Source of the DNA: Paramecium pentaurelia
Taxonomy: Eukaryota; Ciliophora; Oligohymenophorea; Peniculida; Parameciidae
DNA: 64,000 nucleotides
Assembly: GCA_905183005.1 (NCBI GenBank)
Contig: CAJJDO010000023.1
Coordinates: 81,566-145,565, forward strand
Reading direction: 5' to 3'
Made by a program: the position numbers and the translations under genes
Notes under the pieces: model-generated
What the model saw: the letters and a program-made list of their open reading frames with translations, nothing else
What the model was told of the DNA's origin: nothing
Database searches by the model: none
Shown here: positions 33,532-48,399 of the stretch, in pieces
How the letters are laid out: each line of letters opens with the position of its first letter
How positions within the stretch are numbered: position 1 is the stretch's first letter

Positions 33532-36500
33532 ATGAATAGGAATAGTATGGTATTATTAATTTTTTTTTTTTTAAATTACAGATGGTACATATATATTCAT
33601 ATCTTTTTACAGCCACAACCATTAGTTTGGGTATAAGTGAAACAATCTGGACAGATTCCAACACCTAGATCAGGTCATACTTTTGTAACTGTTGGAAGAA
33701 CTCACATCCTTTTTGGAGGATTGGATAGCGAGAAGAAGCCAGATGCAGATAAGAAAAATACAAAGATAGCACCAAATAATTAAGGTAAATATTGTAATTA
33801 GCATATAAGTATATTCATTGAGGGTAGCACCAAATGTTTGTGAATGGAAGTTAGTATAATGTTCAGGGGATCCCCCATTACCCAGAACCAATCATGCTGC
33901 ATGTGCAATTTCTCCTGATAAAATGCTTATTTTTGGTGGGTTCTACACATCAAATCTCCGTTTTAATGACACTTTCATCTTAAGAACAAGTAATTTTTAA
34001 TGGGCTCAGCCACCAAATTAAAAAGTAACTGGTGAACCTAAAAATGCTGAATCTAAAATTGGAGCACCAGAACCAAGGGGAAATCATTCTGCAACATTTC
34101 ATAAGAACAAAGTTTATGTTTTTGGAGGACACGGAGGAGTTGGATATGCAACGAAATCATTCAATGATTTATATGTTTTAGATTGTGAAAGTTTTGAATG
34201 GTCATAACTAGAGCCAACTGGAACACCACCTGATCCTAGAGGAGGACATAATTCTTAAATTATGGGATAGAATGATTTGCTCATGATTTTTGGAGGATGG
34301 AATCAAATATCATAATTTTAAAATGTCATCATATATGATATTAATAACAATAGTTGGGTAGATCCAGAAATCTCGCATGAAATACCTAAATGGAATATGG
34401 CTGGAATCATGGTACCATCTATTCCATCATGGAAATATTTCATTTTTGGCGGACAAGTAGGAAATTTTGAAGAAGGTGGTAACAGAACAGCCAGTAGATT
34501 AGTAGATGATACTTTTGTATTAGATGTAGATGCTAAGAAATGGTCACCTGTTTAATTGGAAGAAGATAAACCAGTCAAACCTAAAACTAGAGAATCTACA
34601 ACTTTAATTTATGATTTATCAGACTCTAGGATTTTGATGTTTGGTGGTTGGTCAAATGCATGGATGAATGATATGTATGCATTAAATGTATCGTCAATTG
34701 TTGGACCTCCTTATGCTATTTATTCAATTAAACCATGTTTAGGTCCATTAACAGGAAAAACAAAAGTGTCTATAACAGGAGATGGCTTTAAGGATTCACA
34801 GAATATTGTTATAAGATTCTTTTCAGGAAAAGCTTAAGAAGATGTTCAAGGAATTTATGTTAGTACTACTGAAATAACATGTGAAACACCTTCATATGAA
34901 AAACATGGAGCTAGAAAAGCTGAAGTAAAAGTCTGTATGGATAGATTAGATTTTACTATTATGAGTCAATTTTATTCATATTTCTTAAATTCAAAAGCTG
35001 AAAAGACATTAATGTTTGGACCAGGAGTATTGAGAGAAAATGCAACAAAAATTGATACTATGTTTTATATTCAAACAAGAAATTTGAATAATTAGAATAG
35101 AGAAAGTGGTGCTGATGAATTTTAAATAGAAATTACTAGACCTGATATATTAGCAGAATTAGATGAGGAAAGATAAAGAGAAGCTATCAGATTATAATAA
35201 TTAGAATAAATGGATCCTGAAGAGAGAGAAAGAATTGAATAGGAATCACATAAAAAAAGAATTGTTAAGAGAAAGAAAGTTAAAATACCATAAGAAGGAG
35301 AAGAATAAGGTGAAAATTAAGAATCTGAATATGAAGAAGTTGAAGAAGATGTACCTTAAGAAAAAACAAGATTATAATTGTTAGAAGAAAAAGCTATCAT
35401 CAAATATACTATTCAAGATAATGATGATGGATCTTATGCTGTTAAATATTAAATTGAAGAACCATGTGAAGTTATTGTTAATGTTAAATTAAAGAATGAA
35501 AGAGGTGAATTTAATGAAATTAGAGGTTCTCCTAAAAAAGCATAATTTGTAGATGGTGTTGGACCTAAAAATAATTAATACACAGGTTAATAATTAGTTA
35601 ATTATGTTACTAATAAGAATGAAGAAATTAATAAATTAATTGATACATCAAGAGATAATATTAATATAAAAGATAAAAATATATAAGAAGATGTTACTAG
35701 TTTATTAGAAGTTATGGAGAATCTTAAAAAGATTTCAGATGAAAAAGAAAACATTCTTTTATTATTAGATGAAAATGAATAAATATTAAGAACCTTAGAA
35801 AAACATGATATGAAAAAAGAAACAGAAATTAAAAAAGTGAATAAAATGTAAGAAGAATGGAAGAATTTGTTGAAGATTTCATAAACTGTTGAAAAAGACA
35901 TAAGTGGTCCAGTTAAATAAGAAGCTGATAAGACAAAAGAAAAGATTAAGAAATTTGAAGAATAATTAAAGGAATATTTACAAGGTCTTAAAAAAGAGAC
36001 ATTTTATTAATACAAAACTGGTATTAAAGATTCATAAGAAAGATTTGCTGAAGTATAAGCATAAATAGATAAATTTACAAAAACACTTTAAAACTATGAA
36101 TATTATTCAAAAATGTTCAATTTTCCAGATGAAGTTGTTGGATGTTAAAAAAACTTAGATGCTATCAAATAAGAAGTAGCTGCTGTTTAATTATTATGGG
36201 AACATATTAAAAAATGTGAATAAAAATTCTCAGATTATAAGAGATATAAATGGGCAACAATTGATCCAAATGAAATGGAAGATGAAGTGAAAAAGCTTCG
36301 TAAATTCTTAATTGATATGAAGGGTATTGATAAAAGATCAAATGTATTCACTGGTATTAATGAAGATTTACGTAAATGGGGTACCTTCATACCATTATTA
36401 ACTGAATTGAAAGATCCAGCTATGAACACAAGTGATAGTAGACATTGGAAAGAAGTTAAAGTTGTTGTAAACCAAGATTTTGCTATTGGAGATGATATGG

Positions 36501-39500
36501 AATTAGATGTTATTTGGAATCTTAAACTTTTTGATTATAGAGAAAAAATTGAAGATATCTCTGAATAAGCTAAATAAGAATTAAAAATGGAGAAGGGTAT
36601 TATCAAAGTAGATACATTCTGGAAAGATGTATAATTTGAATTATTGAAACATAAGGATACTGATGTCAGAACATTAAAAATGTTAGATGAACATTTTGAA
36701 ACATTAGAAGAACATTAATTGTAGGTTAATAATATGTTATTGAGTAAATATGTGAAATTCTTTGAGAAGGATGTTGAAAAATGGAAATAAGATTTAGGAG
36801 CTATTTATGATGTTATATAATTATTATCAGAAGTACAAAAGACATGGTCATTTTTAGAAAATTTATTTATTTAATCAGAAGAAGTCAAGAAAGAATTACC
36901 AAAAGAATCAGAATAATTTGTTGGAATAGATAAAAGTATGAAAGAAATTATGGAATCTGGTTGTTAAATTAAGATAATCTTAAAGTTTTGTACTTAACCA
37001 AATATGTTAAAATCATTAGAAAAGATCTAAGCTGATTTGAAAGTTTGTGAAAAAGCATTGAATGAATTTTTGGATTCTAAAAGAAGAGCATTCCCAAGAT
37101 TCTATTTCGTTAGTGTTAATGATTTATTAGATATCCTTTCTAATGGTAATTCACCTGCAAAAATTAATAGACATATGTCAAAGATATTTTAAGCTATTGA
37201 TAAATTAGAATTATAAGAAAATGATAATGAAAGACCATTTGCTAAAAAGATGATTACATGTGTTGGTCAAGAAGAAGTTGTTCTAGTTAAACCTTTATAA
37301 TTGTTAAATAAAGTTGAAACTTATTTATAAGCTATGATTGATTCTATGATTGATACTCTTAGAGAATTAGCTAAGAAATCATTTGGTTGTTATGATTCTA
37401 AGACATGTCAATTATAAATGGATAGAAAAACATGGATAGATTAGGATCCAGCTTAAATTGCATTATTAGTCAATAATATTATGTGGTCAGTTCAAGTAGA
37501 AGAAGCATTTGCAAAAATAGCAAATGGAGATATGAATGCACTTAAAGATTATTATAAGAAAAGTGTTGATGCTCTTACTGAATTAATTAGATTTGTTAGA
37601 GGTGATTTAAGTAAATCTTTAAGATAAAAATTAATGTGTTTGATTACAATGGATGCTCATTCTAGAGATACTATTGGAAAATTGATTGATGAACATGTTC
37701 GTAAACCAGATGAATTTTAATGGTAATCTTAATTAAAATTCTATTGGGTTAATAATGATGCCCTTATTAGAATTGCTGATGCATCTTTTAATTATTCATA
37801 TGAATATTTGGGTAATGGTCCAAGATTGGTTATTACTCCATTAACAGATCGTATTTACGTCACAGCCACATAAGCATTACATTTAAAGATGGGTTGTGCA
37901 CCTGCTGGTCCTGCAGGAACAGGTAAAACTGAATCCACTAAAGATTTGGCTAATGCATTAGCTAAAGCATGTTATGTGTTTAATTGTAGTTCAGAAATGA
38001 ATTATGAATCTATGGGTAATATCTATAAAGGACTTGCTAGTTCTGGATGTTGGGGTTGTTTTGATGAATTTAATCGTTTATTACCAGAAGTCTTATCAGT
38101 TTGTTCAGTCTAATTTAAGGCAGTCACAGATGCTATCAAATAATAAAAAAAGACATTTTTATTCCCAGGAGGAGGTGAAATTTCATTAGATCCAACTTGT
38201 GGTGTGTTTATTACAATGAATCCAGGATATTTAGGAAGAGCAGAACTACCAGAGGGATTGAAAGCCTTATTTAGACCAATTACAGTGGTTGTCCCTGATT
38301 TAGAATTGATTTGTGAAAACATGTTGATGGCTGAAGGATTTGAAGAGGCTAAGACATTAGCACATAAATTCGTTACTTTATATATGTTATGTAGAGATTT
38401 ATTATCAAAATAATTACATTATGATTGGGGACTTAGAGCTATTAAATCAGTGTTAGTGGTAGCTGGTGGTTTCAAGAGAGCTGAACCAAATATTGCAGAA
38501 TAGGCTTTATTGATGAGAGCATTAAGAGATTTCAATATACCAAAGATTGCATTTTAAGATTTAGATGTTTTCTCAGGATTATTATCAGATTTATTCCCAA
38601 ATATTAATATTCCAAGAAAGAGAGATATGGCATTTGAAGGAATTATTGAATAAGTTACAGCTGAAAATAGATTAGATCCAGATCCTGATTATATTTTGAA
38701 GATTGTTTAAGCATCAGAATTATTGGAAATTAGACATTGTATTTTCGTTATGGGTCCACCAGGAGCTGGTAAATCAACTACATGGAAAATGTTGGCTAAA
38801 GCTTAAGATAAAGCTGGTAAGAAGACAACTGTGGTTGATTTAGATCCAAAAGTTGTTAGTACAAGAGATTTATATGGTTACAATTTACCAACAAAAGAAT
38901 GGAAAGATGGTTTAGTTTCAAAAGTTATGAGATCTTTAAGTGAAATATAAGATATAAATCCAAAATGGATATTACTTGATGGAGATTTAGATGCAAATTG
39001 GATTGAGTCAATGAATTCTGTTATGGATGATAATAAGATATTGACATTAGCAAATAATGAAAGAATTCCATTGAAACCACACATGAGAATGCTTTTTGAA
39101 ATTAGAGATCTTCGTTTTGCAACTCCTGCCACAGTATCTAGAGCAGGTATCTTGTATATTTCTGATGATAAGGGATATTAATGGAGAGCATATGTGAAAT
39201 CATGGGTTAAAAATAACTTTAATGATGATAAATTCAAATAAGATTTACAAAAGTTATTTGATAGATATATTGAAGGTACTTTATTATTTTTGAAAAAACA
39301 TTGTAAAACTTTAATTCCAGTTAATCCAATATCAATGATTATCTCTTTATGCAAAGCTTTATTGCCATTATTATAAGGAGAAGTAAAGAATATGGAATAT
39401 CATTTTGTATATTGTTGTGTTTGGGCTATTGGAGGTGTTTTATCTGAAAAAGACTCTATTGATTATCGTAAAGATTTTTCAAATTGGTGGAAAGGAGAAT

Positions 39501-42500
39501 GGAAAACATCAGTCAAATTCCCAAGTAAAGGTACAGTTTTTGATTACTTTGTTGAATAAAATACAGAAAATGTTAAATTTGATGAATGGGCTAAGAGATT
39601 AACAAACATAGATTTTGATCCCACTTAAGGAATGGTTATGGGTAATATAACAGTTCCAACAAAAGAAACTTTGGCTACAAGTGAATTAGTTAAATAATTT
39701 ATTAATGTTTAACAACCAGTATTGATGATTGGTTAATCTGGTTGTGGTAAAACTCAATTGGCTAAGGGTATATTGAGAGATATTGTGAAAGCTCAACCAG
39801 ATAATTTTACTTATTAATTGATCAATTTCAATTATTATACAGATTCAACTTATTTGTAGGCTTAATTAGAATAATAATTGGAAAAGAAAGCAGGTAGATA
39901 ATTTGGACCTTAAGGAAAAGGAAAATTAATATATTTCATTGATGATTTGAATATGCCTTAATTAGATCCATATGATACTTAAACAGCTATTGCATTATTA
40001 AGATAACATGCAGATTATGGTCATTGGTATGATTTAGGTAAATTGAGTTTGAAAGATATTATCAATACTTAAACTATAGCAGCAATGAATCCATCAGCTG
40101 GTTCATTCTTTGTTAATCCAAGATATTAAAGACATTTTTGGACTGTTTCCATTCCTATTCCTGATAATGAAAGTTTGTTCTTAATTTATAATACTTTCTT
40201 ATCAGGACATCTTAAGAGATTTAAACCAGCTGTTTCTGAAAATGGACCTGCAATTATTAAAGCTGCTTTATAATTACATACTAGTGTCATTTAGAATTTC
40301 AGAAAAACTGCCATAAATTTCCATTATGAATTCAATCTTAGACATATTTCAAATGTTATTTAAGGATTGTTATTAGCAGATCCTGCTAAATTTATTGATT
40401 CAGATAAATTAATTAGATTATGGGTTCATGAATCTGAAAGAACATATGGTGATAGATTAGTATCAATGGATAATCTTAATACATATAAAGCATTAATGTT
40501 TGATTTGTTAAAGAAATAATTCACCAAATTTAATTTCAGTAGATTCTTTGCCAAAGATAATCCTGAAAATTTAATCTTCTGTAACTTTTTAGCTGGTATA
40601 GGAGGAGATAGATTTTATGATTAAATGCCAAATGATAAATTAGAACCAGTAATCACTGAAGCATTAAAAGAATATAATGATAACTTTGCTTATATGGGAT
40701 TAGTATTGTTTGAAGATGCACTTAAACATGTATGTAGAATCACAAGAATAGTGTTACCACCAGGTGGACATTCATTATTAGTAGGAGTAGGAGGTAGTGG
40801 TAAATAATCATTAACTAAATTGGCTGCATTTATCATGACATATACTCTATTCATGATTACTATATCAAGCAATTATGGTATGAATGATTTAAGAGGTGAT
40901 TTGTAATTACTTTACTAANACAAACATAGATTTTGATCCCACTTAAGGAATGGTTATGGGTAATATAACAGTTCCAACAAAAGAAACTTTGGCTACAAGT
41001 GAATTAGTTAAATAATTTATTAATGTTTAACAACCAGTATTGATGATTGGTTAATCTGGTTGTGGTAAAACTCAATTGGCTAAGGGTATATTGAGAGATA
41101 TTGTGAAAGCTCAACCAGATAATTTTACTTATTAATTGATCAATTTCAATTATTATACAGATTCAACTTATTTGTAGGCTTAATTAGAATAATAATTGGA
41201 AAAGAAAGCAGGTAGATAATTTGGACCTTAAGGAAAAGGAAAATTAATATATTTCATTGATGATTTGAATATGCCTTAATTAGATCCATATGATACTTAA
41301 ACAGCTATTGCATTATTAAGATAACATGCAGATTATGGTCATTGGTATGATTTAGGTAAATTGAGTTTGAAAGATATTATCAATACTTAAACTATAGCAG
41401 CAATGAATCCATCAGCTGGTTCATTCTTTGTTAATCCAAGATATTAAAGACATTTTTGGACTGTTTCCATTCCTATTCCTGATAATGAAAGTTTGTTCTT
41501 AATTTATAATACTTTCTTATCAGGACATCTTAAGAGATTTAAACCAGCTGTTTCTGAAAATGGACCTGCAATTATTAAAGCTGCTTTATAATTACATACT
41601 AGTGTCATTTAGAATTTCAGAAAAACTGCCATAAATTTCCATTATGAATTCAATCTTAGACATATTTCAAATGTTATTTAAGGATTGTTATTAGCAGATC
41701 CTGCTAAATTTATTGATTCAGATAAATTAATTAGATTATGGGTTCATGAATCTGAAAGAACATATGGTGATAGATTAGTATCAATGGATAATCTTAATAC
41801 ATACAAAGCATTAATGTTTGATTTGTTAAAGAAATAATTCACCAAATTTAATTTCAGTAGATTCTTTGCCAAAGATAATCCTGAAAATTTAATCTTCTGT
41901 AACTTTTTAGCTGGTATAGGAGGAGATAGATTTTATGATTAAATGCCAAATGATAAATTAGAACCAGTAATCACTGAAGCATTAAAAGAATATAATGATA
42001 ACTTTGCTTATATGGGATTAGTATTGTTTGAAGATGCACTTAAACATGTATGTAGAATCACAAGAATAGTGTTACCACCAGGTGGACATTCATTATTAGT
42101 AGGAGTAGGAGGTAGTGGTAAATAATCATTAACTAAATTGGCTGCATTTATCATGACATATACTCTATTCATGATTACTATATCAAGCAATTATGGTATG
42201 AATGATTTAAGAGGTGATTTGTAATTACTTTACTAGAAATCAGGTGTCAGGGATGAAGCTATTATGTTCTTATTCAATGAAGGTCAGATCACAAATGAAA
42301 GATTCTTAACTTATATCAATGATTTACTATCTTCAGGTGAAGTAGCAGAACTCTATAATTCAGATGAAAAAGAAGTTTTGATTAATCAAATCAGACCTAA
42401 AGTTAAAGCTGATGGTAGACCAGATACAAGAGATTCATGTTGGGGATGGTTTATTGATAAAGTAAGATAAAATTTACATATGACTTTGTGTTTCTCACCA

Positions 42501-45500
42501 GTAGGTGAATCATTACGTAAAAGAGCTCGTCAATTCCCTGCTCTTGTCAATTCTACTGTTATTGATTGGTTCTAACCATGGCCTTAAGATGCTCTATATA
42601 ATGTGGCTTAATAATTCTTAAAAGACATAGATGTACCTACAGATTAAGTTAGAGAAGCTATTGTTAAATTTATGCCATTCTCATTCAAATTAGTTAATGA
42701 TTTATCAGTTAAATTGCTAGAATAAGAAAGAAGATATGTTTATACTACACCTAAATCATTTTTAGAATTAATTAAATTATATACATTCATGTTGAAGACA
42801 AAGAAGGGAATGCTTGAAAAGAATAAGGAAAGATATGAAAATGGTCTTATTAAATTAAGATCCACTTAGGATTTAGTGGCTGAAATTGAAATTCAAGTTA
42901 AGGAAAAATAATAAGAAGCTGAACAAATTAAAAATGAAGCCAATCAAGTAGCTGAAGTAGTTGGTAAAGAAAAGGCTAAGGCTGAAATTGAAAATGCAAA
43001 GGCTGCAGAAGAAGAATCCAAATGTTCAACTATCAAATAAGATGTTGAATAGAAAAAGACATCTACTCAAGCAGATTTAGATGCTGCTATTCCATTAGTA
43101 GAATAAGCCAAAGCTGCCTTGAATGGTTTGAGTGAAAAAGATTTCTAAGTTGCCAAGAACTTTGCTACTCCTCCTTCTGGTGTTCCTGATGTCTTCTCGG
43201 CCACCATTTTCTTATTGGCTGGTTTCTATAATGAATAAATAGAAATTGATCCAAAATCTAAGAAACCAAAAAATTATGATTGGAAGAGTGCTTAAAAGAT
43301 GATGCAAAAGCCTAAAGAATTGTTAAATAAACTCATGGGTTTCAAAGATATTGTTGATGCTAATCAAGTACCACCAACTAACGTTGATTTTGTTAAGAAA
43401 AACTATTTGAATTTAGAGCATTTCAATGCATAAACTATGGCTAATAAATCATCAGCTGCTAGAGGTCTTTGTGATTGGGTTATTAATATTGTCAAATATT
43501 ATGATGTCATCTAAATTGTAGAACCTAAGAGACAAGCTCTTAAAGAAGCCATTTAATAATTAGATGATGCCAATGCAAAATTAGCTAAAGTTTAAGAATA
43601 AGTCAAAGAATTAAATGATAGATTGGCTGTTTTGACTGCTGATTATAATAAAGCTATGGCACAATTATAAGCTGCCTTAGATTAAGCTGCTAAATGTGAG
43701 AAGAGACTTAACTCAGCTAATCGTTTAGTAAAAGCCTTGGGTAGTGAAAATGAACGTTGGGATTAAGCAATTAAAATTTTAGAAGGTTAGATACAATTAT
43801 TAAGTGGAGATGTATTGATTTCTGCTGCCTTTGTCTCTTATGCTGGTCCATTCAACAAGAGATTTAGAGATGTTATGATGAAAGATTATTTCCTTAAATT
43901 CATTATTGATAATAAGGTTCCATTAAGTAATAATGCTGATCCAGTAAAATTATTGACAGATGAAAGTACTATTGCTAAATGGAATCAATAATTATTACCT
44001 AGTGATGCTGTTAGTACTGAAAATGGTACTATCTTAACTAACTCTGAAAGATATCCATTAATTATAGATCCTTAATTATAAGGAATCAAATGGATTAAAG
44101 AGAAGGAATCAGCAAATAATATGAAGATATTACGTATTGGTTAAAAAAATACAAATAGATAAATTGAGTTCTCTATTTAATCAGGTAATCCATGTTTAAT
44201 TGAAAATATGGATGAAAGAATTGATGCTGTATTGATGCCTGTTATTGCTAGACAATTTATAATTAAGAGTTCAGGATAAAAGAAGATTAAATTTGCTGGT
44301 TAAGAATTAGATGTACATCCAAAATTCTAATTGTTTTTACATACATAATTGAGTAATCCACATTATCCTCCTGAAATATAAGCAGAGGCTACTCTCATCA
44401 ATTTCACTGTTACTGAAGATGGTTTAAGTGATCAATTATTAACATTAGTTGTTGGAAGAGAAAGACCAGATTTGGCATAAAAGAAAGTGGAATTAATCTA
44501 ACAATAAAATTCATTCAAAATTAAATTAAAAGAATTAGAAGATGAATTATTATATAAATTAGCTAATGCTGAAGGTGATATTTTGGAAGATATAGCTTTG
44601 ATTGAAAATTTAGAATATTCTAAAAAGATATCAACAGAAATTGCTGAAAAAGTAGAAATTGCTAAAGCCACTGAAGCTAAAATCAATGAAACATCAGAAT
44701 AATATAGAAATGCAGCTGCTAGAGGTGCTTTAATTTATTTCTTGTTAACAGATTTATCTAAAATTCACTCTTTCTATAAATATTCATTGGAATCCTATTT
44801 GGTTGTTGTTCATAGAGCTATTGATTTGATTTCTGAACATAAACATGTTCAAACAGGTGTTATGTTAGATGAAAAAGCAGCAGCTTAAATTGATCTTGGA
44901 AATAAGAAGGATGAAGAAGGAGAAGCAGGTGAAGGAGAGGAAGAATAATAAGAAGAACAACAAGAGGAATAATAATAAGAATAATAATAAGAAGAATAAT
45001 AATAGGGTGAATAATAAGAGGGAGAACAAGGAGAAGGTTAATAAGGTGAAGGAGAAGGAGAAGAAGGTGGAGAAGCAAAAGAAGGGGAAGAAGGAGAATA
45101 GAAAAAAGAAGAATAAGTTGAAGAATAAAAGAAAAATGCTGATGATGATCAATTAACTCCATAATCTTTAAGAAAGAGAGTTAATTAATTAATTGAAAGT
45201 ATAACTTACACTTCCTTCTAATATGCCAGAAGAGGATTATTTGAGAGACACAAATTGATTGTTTCTACTATGCTTACATTAAGAATCAATTTGAAAGCAG
45301 GAAAATTACCTAAAGAATAAGTTGATCATTTAATTATTGGTAAAATTGAATTAAATCCTCCTCCTATGCCTGAATCATTGAAATCATTCTTGAATGATAC
45401 TATATGGGCATGCTGTAAGGCTTTGGAATCAATTCCTGAATTTAATGGTTTAGGATAAAGTCTAGAAGTTGACAATCTGTAATGGAAGAAATGGTATAAT

Positions 45501-47538
45501 GAAGAAAAGGCTGAAATTAGTGATTTACCTAAGGCATTCAGTCATCTTAAGAAATTCCATAGATTATTATTATTAAGAACAATGAGACCTGATAGATTAA
45601 CATCAGCTATGGCTAATTATGTTGCTGAAGAGATGGGAGATAAGTATGTTGAATAACCTCCATTCTCAATCTTTGAAACATTTAATGAAATGGCTCCAAC
45701 TACACCTATTTTCTTTGTATTGTTCCCAGGAGTAGATCCTACACCTGAAGTTGAAAGAGTGGCTGCCTAATATGATATTACATCATTTAATGGGAAATTC
45801 ATTAATATCTCAATGGGACAAGGTCAAGAAGAAATTGCTAGAAGAGCATTATTAGATTGTGCTGTACAAGGACATTGGATTATGTTACAAAATGTACATT
45901 TAATGTAAAATTGGTTGACAGGTCTTAATGGTTTGGAAGGATATCTCGAAACTGTTTATGCTAAACATCATCCAAACTTTAGAGTTTTCATTTCATCAGA
46001 ACCTCCTCCTCTACCTGAAATGAAGATTATTCCAGAATCTATTTTATAAGCATCTGTTAAGGTTGCTAATGAAGCACCATAAGATTTAAAGGCAAATCTT
46101 AGAAGAGCATATGCTCACTTTGATTAAGAATTCTTAAATAAATGTTAAAAGAAACCATAAGAATTTAAAGCATGTTTGTTTGCTTTATGTCATTTCCATT
46201 CTTTAGTCTTAGGTAGAAAGAAGTTTGGTGCTTAAGGTTGGTCAAGAATATATAATTTTAATGATGGTGATCTAACAATTTGTGCTAATGTCTTGTATAA
46301 TTATTTATCTAAATATGATGTTGTTCCTTGGGATGATTTGAAATATATTTTTGGTGAAATTATGTATGGTGGTCATATTACAGATGATTGGGACAGAAGA
46401 ACCAATGCTACATATTTGAAAGTCTTAATTAAGCCAGAATTATTATAACCTGGTTTTAATTTAGGTCCAGGATTCAAATCACCAGATCCTTCAAAATTTG
46501 AATATGAATAATATAAAGAATACATTGAAAAGAAATTACCAATTGAATCTCCATAAATGTTTGGTATGCATCCAAATGCTGAAATTGGTTATTTAACTTA
46601 ATAATGTGAAACACTTTTCAGTACCATATTAGATGTTTAAGGTGGTTCAAGTAGTGGTGGTGGAGGTAAAAAAGATGATGGAGTTATGACTTAATTAACA
46701 TTATTAAAATCTACAACTCCTGCTGATACTAATTTAATGGATGTTACAGCTAAAGCATCAGAAAAAACACCTGATCAAATTGTATGTTTATAAGAATGTG
46801 AAAGAATGAATATTTTATTAGGTGAAATAAGAAGATCACTTGAAGATCTTAGACTTGGTTTAACTGGTGCATTGAATATCACAGATTAAATGGAAGCATT
46901 ATCTCTATCATTATAATTCAATAAAGTACCTGCAAATTGGGAGAAATTTGCTTATTTCTCAAGAAAAGGTTTGGCTGCTTGGTTTAATGATCTTATTGAA
47001 AGAACTAACTAATTAGCAAATTGGACACAAGAAATGGCCACTCCAATTTCATTGTGTATCAGTTATTTGTTTAACCCTATGTCATTCTTGACTGCTATCA
47101 TGTAAAAGACTGCCAGAGAATAAGGTTTACCATTAGATGATGTAAGATATTGTTATTTATATTATTTAGATGGTCTTGTAAACCAATGTGACAGCTTTCA
47201 AAGGACATGAGGAAGTTACTGTTTCAGCTGAGACTGGTGCTTTTATCCATGGTTTATATTTAGAAGGAGCTGCTTGGGAATTAGGTGGTTAAGGATAAGA
47301 AGGATATTTAATAGAATAGAAATAGAAGGAATTACATCCAAAATTACCAGTTGTTAATGTAATTGCTGTGACAGCAGATAAAAAGAAGAAGATTGGATAA
47401 TATTCATGTCCAGTTTATGTAACATCAATGAGAGGACCTACATTTGTATTTACAGCTAATCTTAATATGGAAAATGAAGATTCAGACGTATCTAAATGGA
47501 TTCTCAGTGGTACTTGTTTATTGATGAGTGACGATTGA
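33532..47538 (+). CDS. Axonemal outer-arm-type dynein heavy chain with N-terminal kelch and IPT domains
   Basis: Ciliary motor, about 4185 aa once a 1318-base assembly duplication is removed. Introns: 33550-33581, 33585-33612, 33785-33827, 47142-47169; the first exons are tentative. Six kelch blades carry FGG motifs (ILFGGLDS, LIFGGFYT, YVFGGHGG, MIFGGWNQ, FIFGGQVG, LMFGGWSN). An IPT fold (GPLTGKTKVSITGDGF) and a long stem follow. AAA1 has GPAGTGKT (37907) and CFDEFNRL (38057); AAA2 GPPGAGKST (38753); AAA3 GQSGCGKT (39731); AAA4 GVGGSGK (40787 or 42105). The stalk coils and microtubule-binding domain span about 42850-43760. AAA6 and the C-terminal domain end WILSGTCLLMSDD. Kelch/IPT N-termini are known from outer-arm heavy chains, for example Chlamydomonas alpha. 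An acidic Gln/Glu/Gly insertion lies at 44866-45160. Confidence 0.9.
39602..42235. repeat. Head-to-tail ~1316-bp duplication in the dynein gene around a single n
   Basis: 39602-40917 recurs as 40920-42235 with n at 40919; the offset is 1318, which breaks the dynein frame (2 to 0). The only difference I noticed is T at 40486 against C at 41804, a synonymous TAT/TAC change. This suggests overlapping contigs, perhaps from different alleles, placed side by side. AAA3 and AAA4 appear twice only because of this. Confidence 0.92.
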
Positions 47539-48399
47539 GAATTATTTGAAATTTATTATATATTATATATATATATTATATATATTAATATTTAAAACAT
47601 AAATATATTAATATTTATTAAATAAGGTATTTACTATATAAATTTAATAAATATTCTTTAATTTCTAATTTTATTATATTATTTATAAATAATGCAAGAT
47701 ATAAAATATTATCTATTCTCCAACACAACATTAGATGTAAAATATATAATAAAAATAAATATTAAGGTATTTGTGCTTTAAAGTAAGATTAATTCTTATC
47801 ATATTTTTATAAAACTTAGAAAATATATTTTACTATTTAATATAAACTAATACTTAGATAGTAATTGAAAAAATTGGTAGTGTTGATCTATTTTCAATAA
47901 TGTGAAATAGATTCGGATATCTACAATATATTAGGTTATTAAAAATTTAATTAAAAATGGATACTTAATGTTTTAACTTTATGAAGATAATATCATTAAC
48001 TATACTTCTTCATATTTTGACTGGTATGTTATTCACATTTACACATTGTAATTAAAATTTAAAAAAATATCAATCAAAATTTTGAAGTTTGCATTTTTAG
48101 TAATTTTAATTTCTGAATTGAATGAATTCCAATTTTATAAATAAGGCTTTATCTTTTGAGGACATAAATGTTATTTAAATTAATTGAAAAACTGATTTTT
48201 AATTTATGTTTTTATATTATAACAAAATAATTTTAAATTATTTCGATTTCAATCTAAAAAAAGGAAGAAGAAAATTAAAATTCTAAATATATATATATAT
48301 AAATTAATATTGTATTTTTCATTTAATTTTAGATTATTATAATTGTCTTCGATTTAAGATGAATTAAATGTTAATAAAATATTTTTCATAATTATAATT
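47539..48399. other. AT-rich intergenic region
   Basis: No gene seen on either strand. It has (TA)n runs near 47558-47585 and 48287-48300. Confidence 0.5.

Noticed and set aside
40625..42125. Two consecutive AAA4 modules in the dynein
   Set aside because: They lie in the duplicated contig overlap; removing one copy restores a normal six-AAA heavy chain.
44860..45162. Plus- and minus-strand ORFs of 95-100 codons (Leu/Phe-rich or Lys/Asn-rich)
   Set aside because: They are shadows of the dynein Gln/Glu insertion read in other frames.
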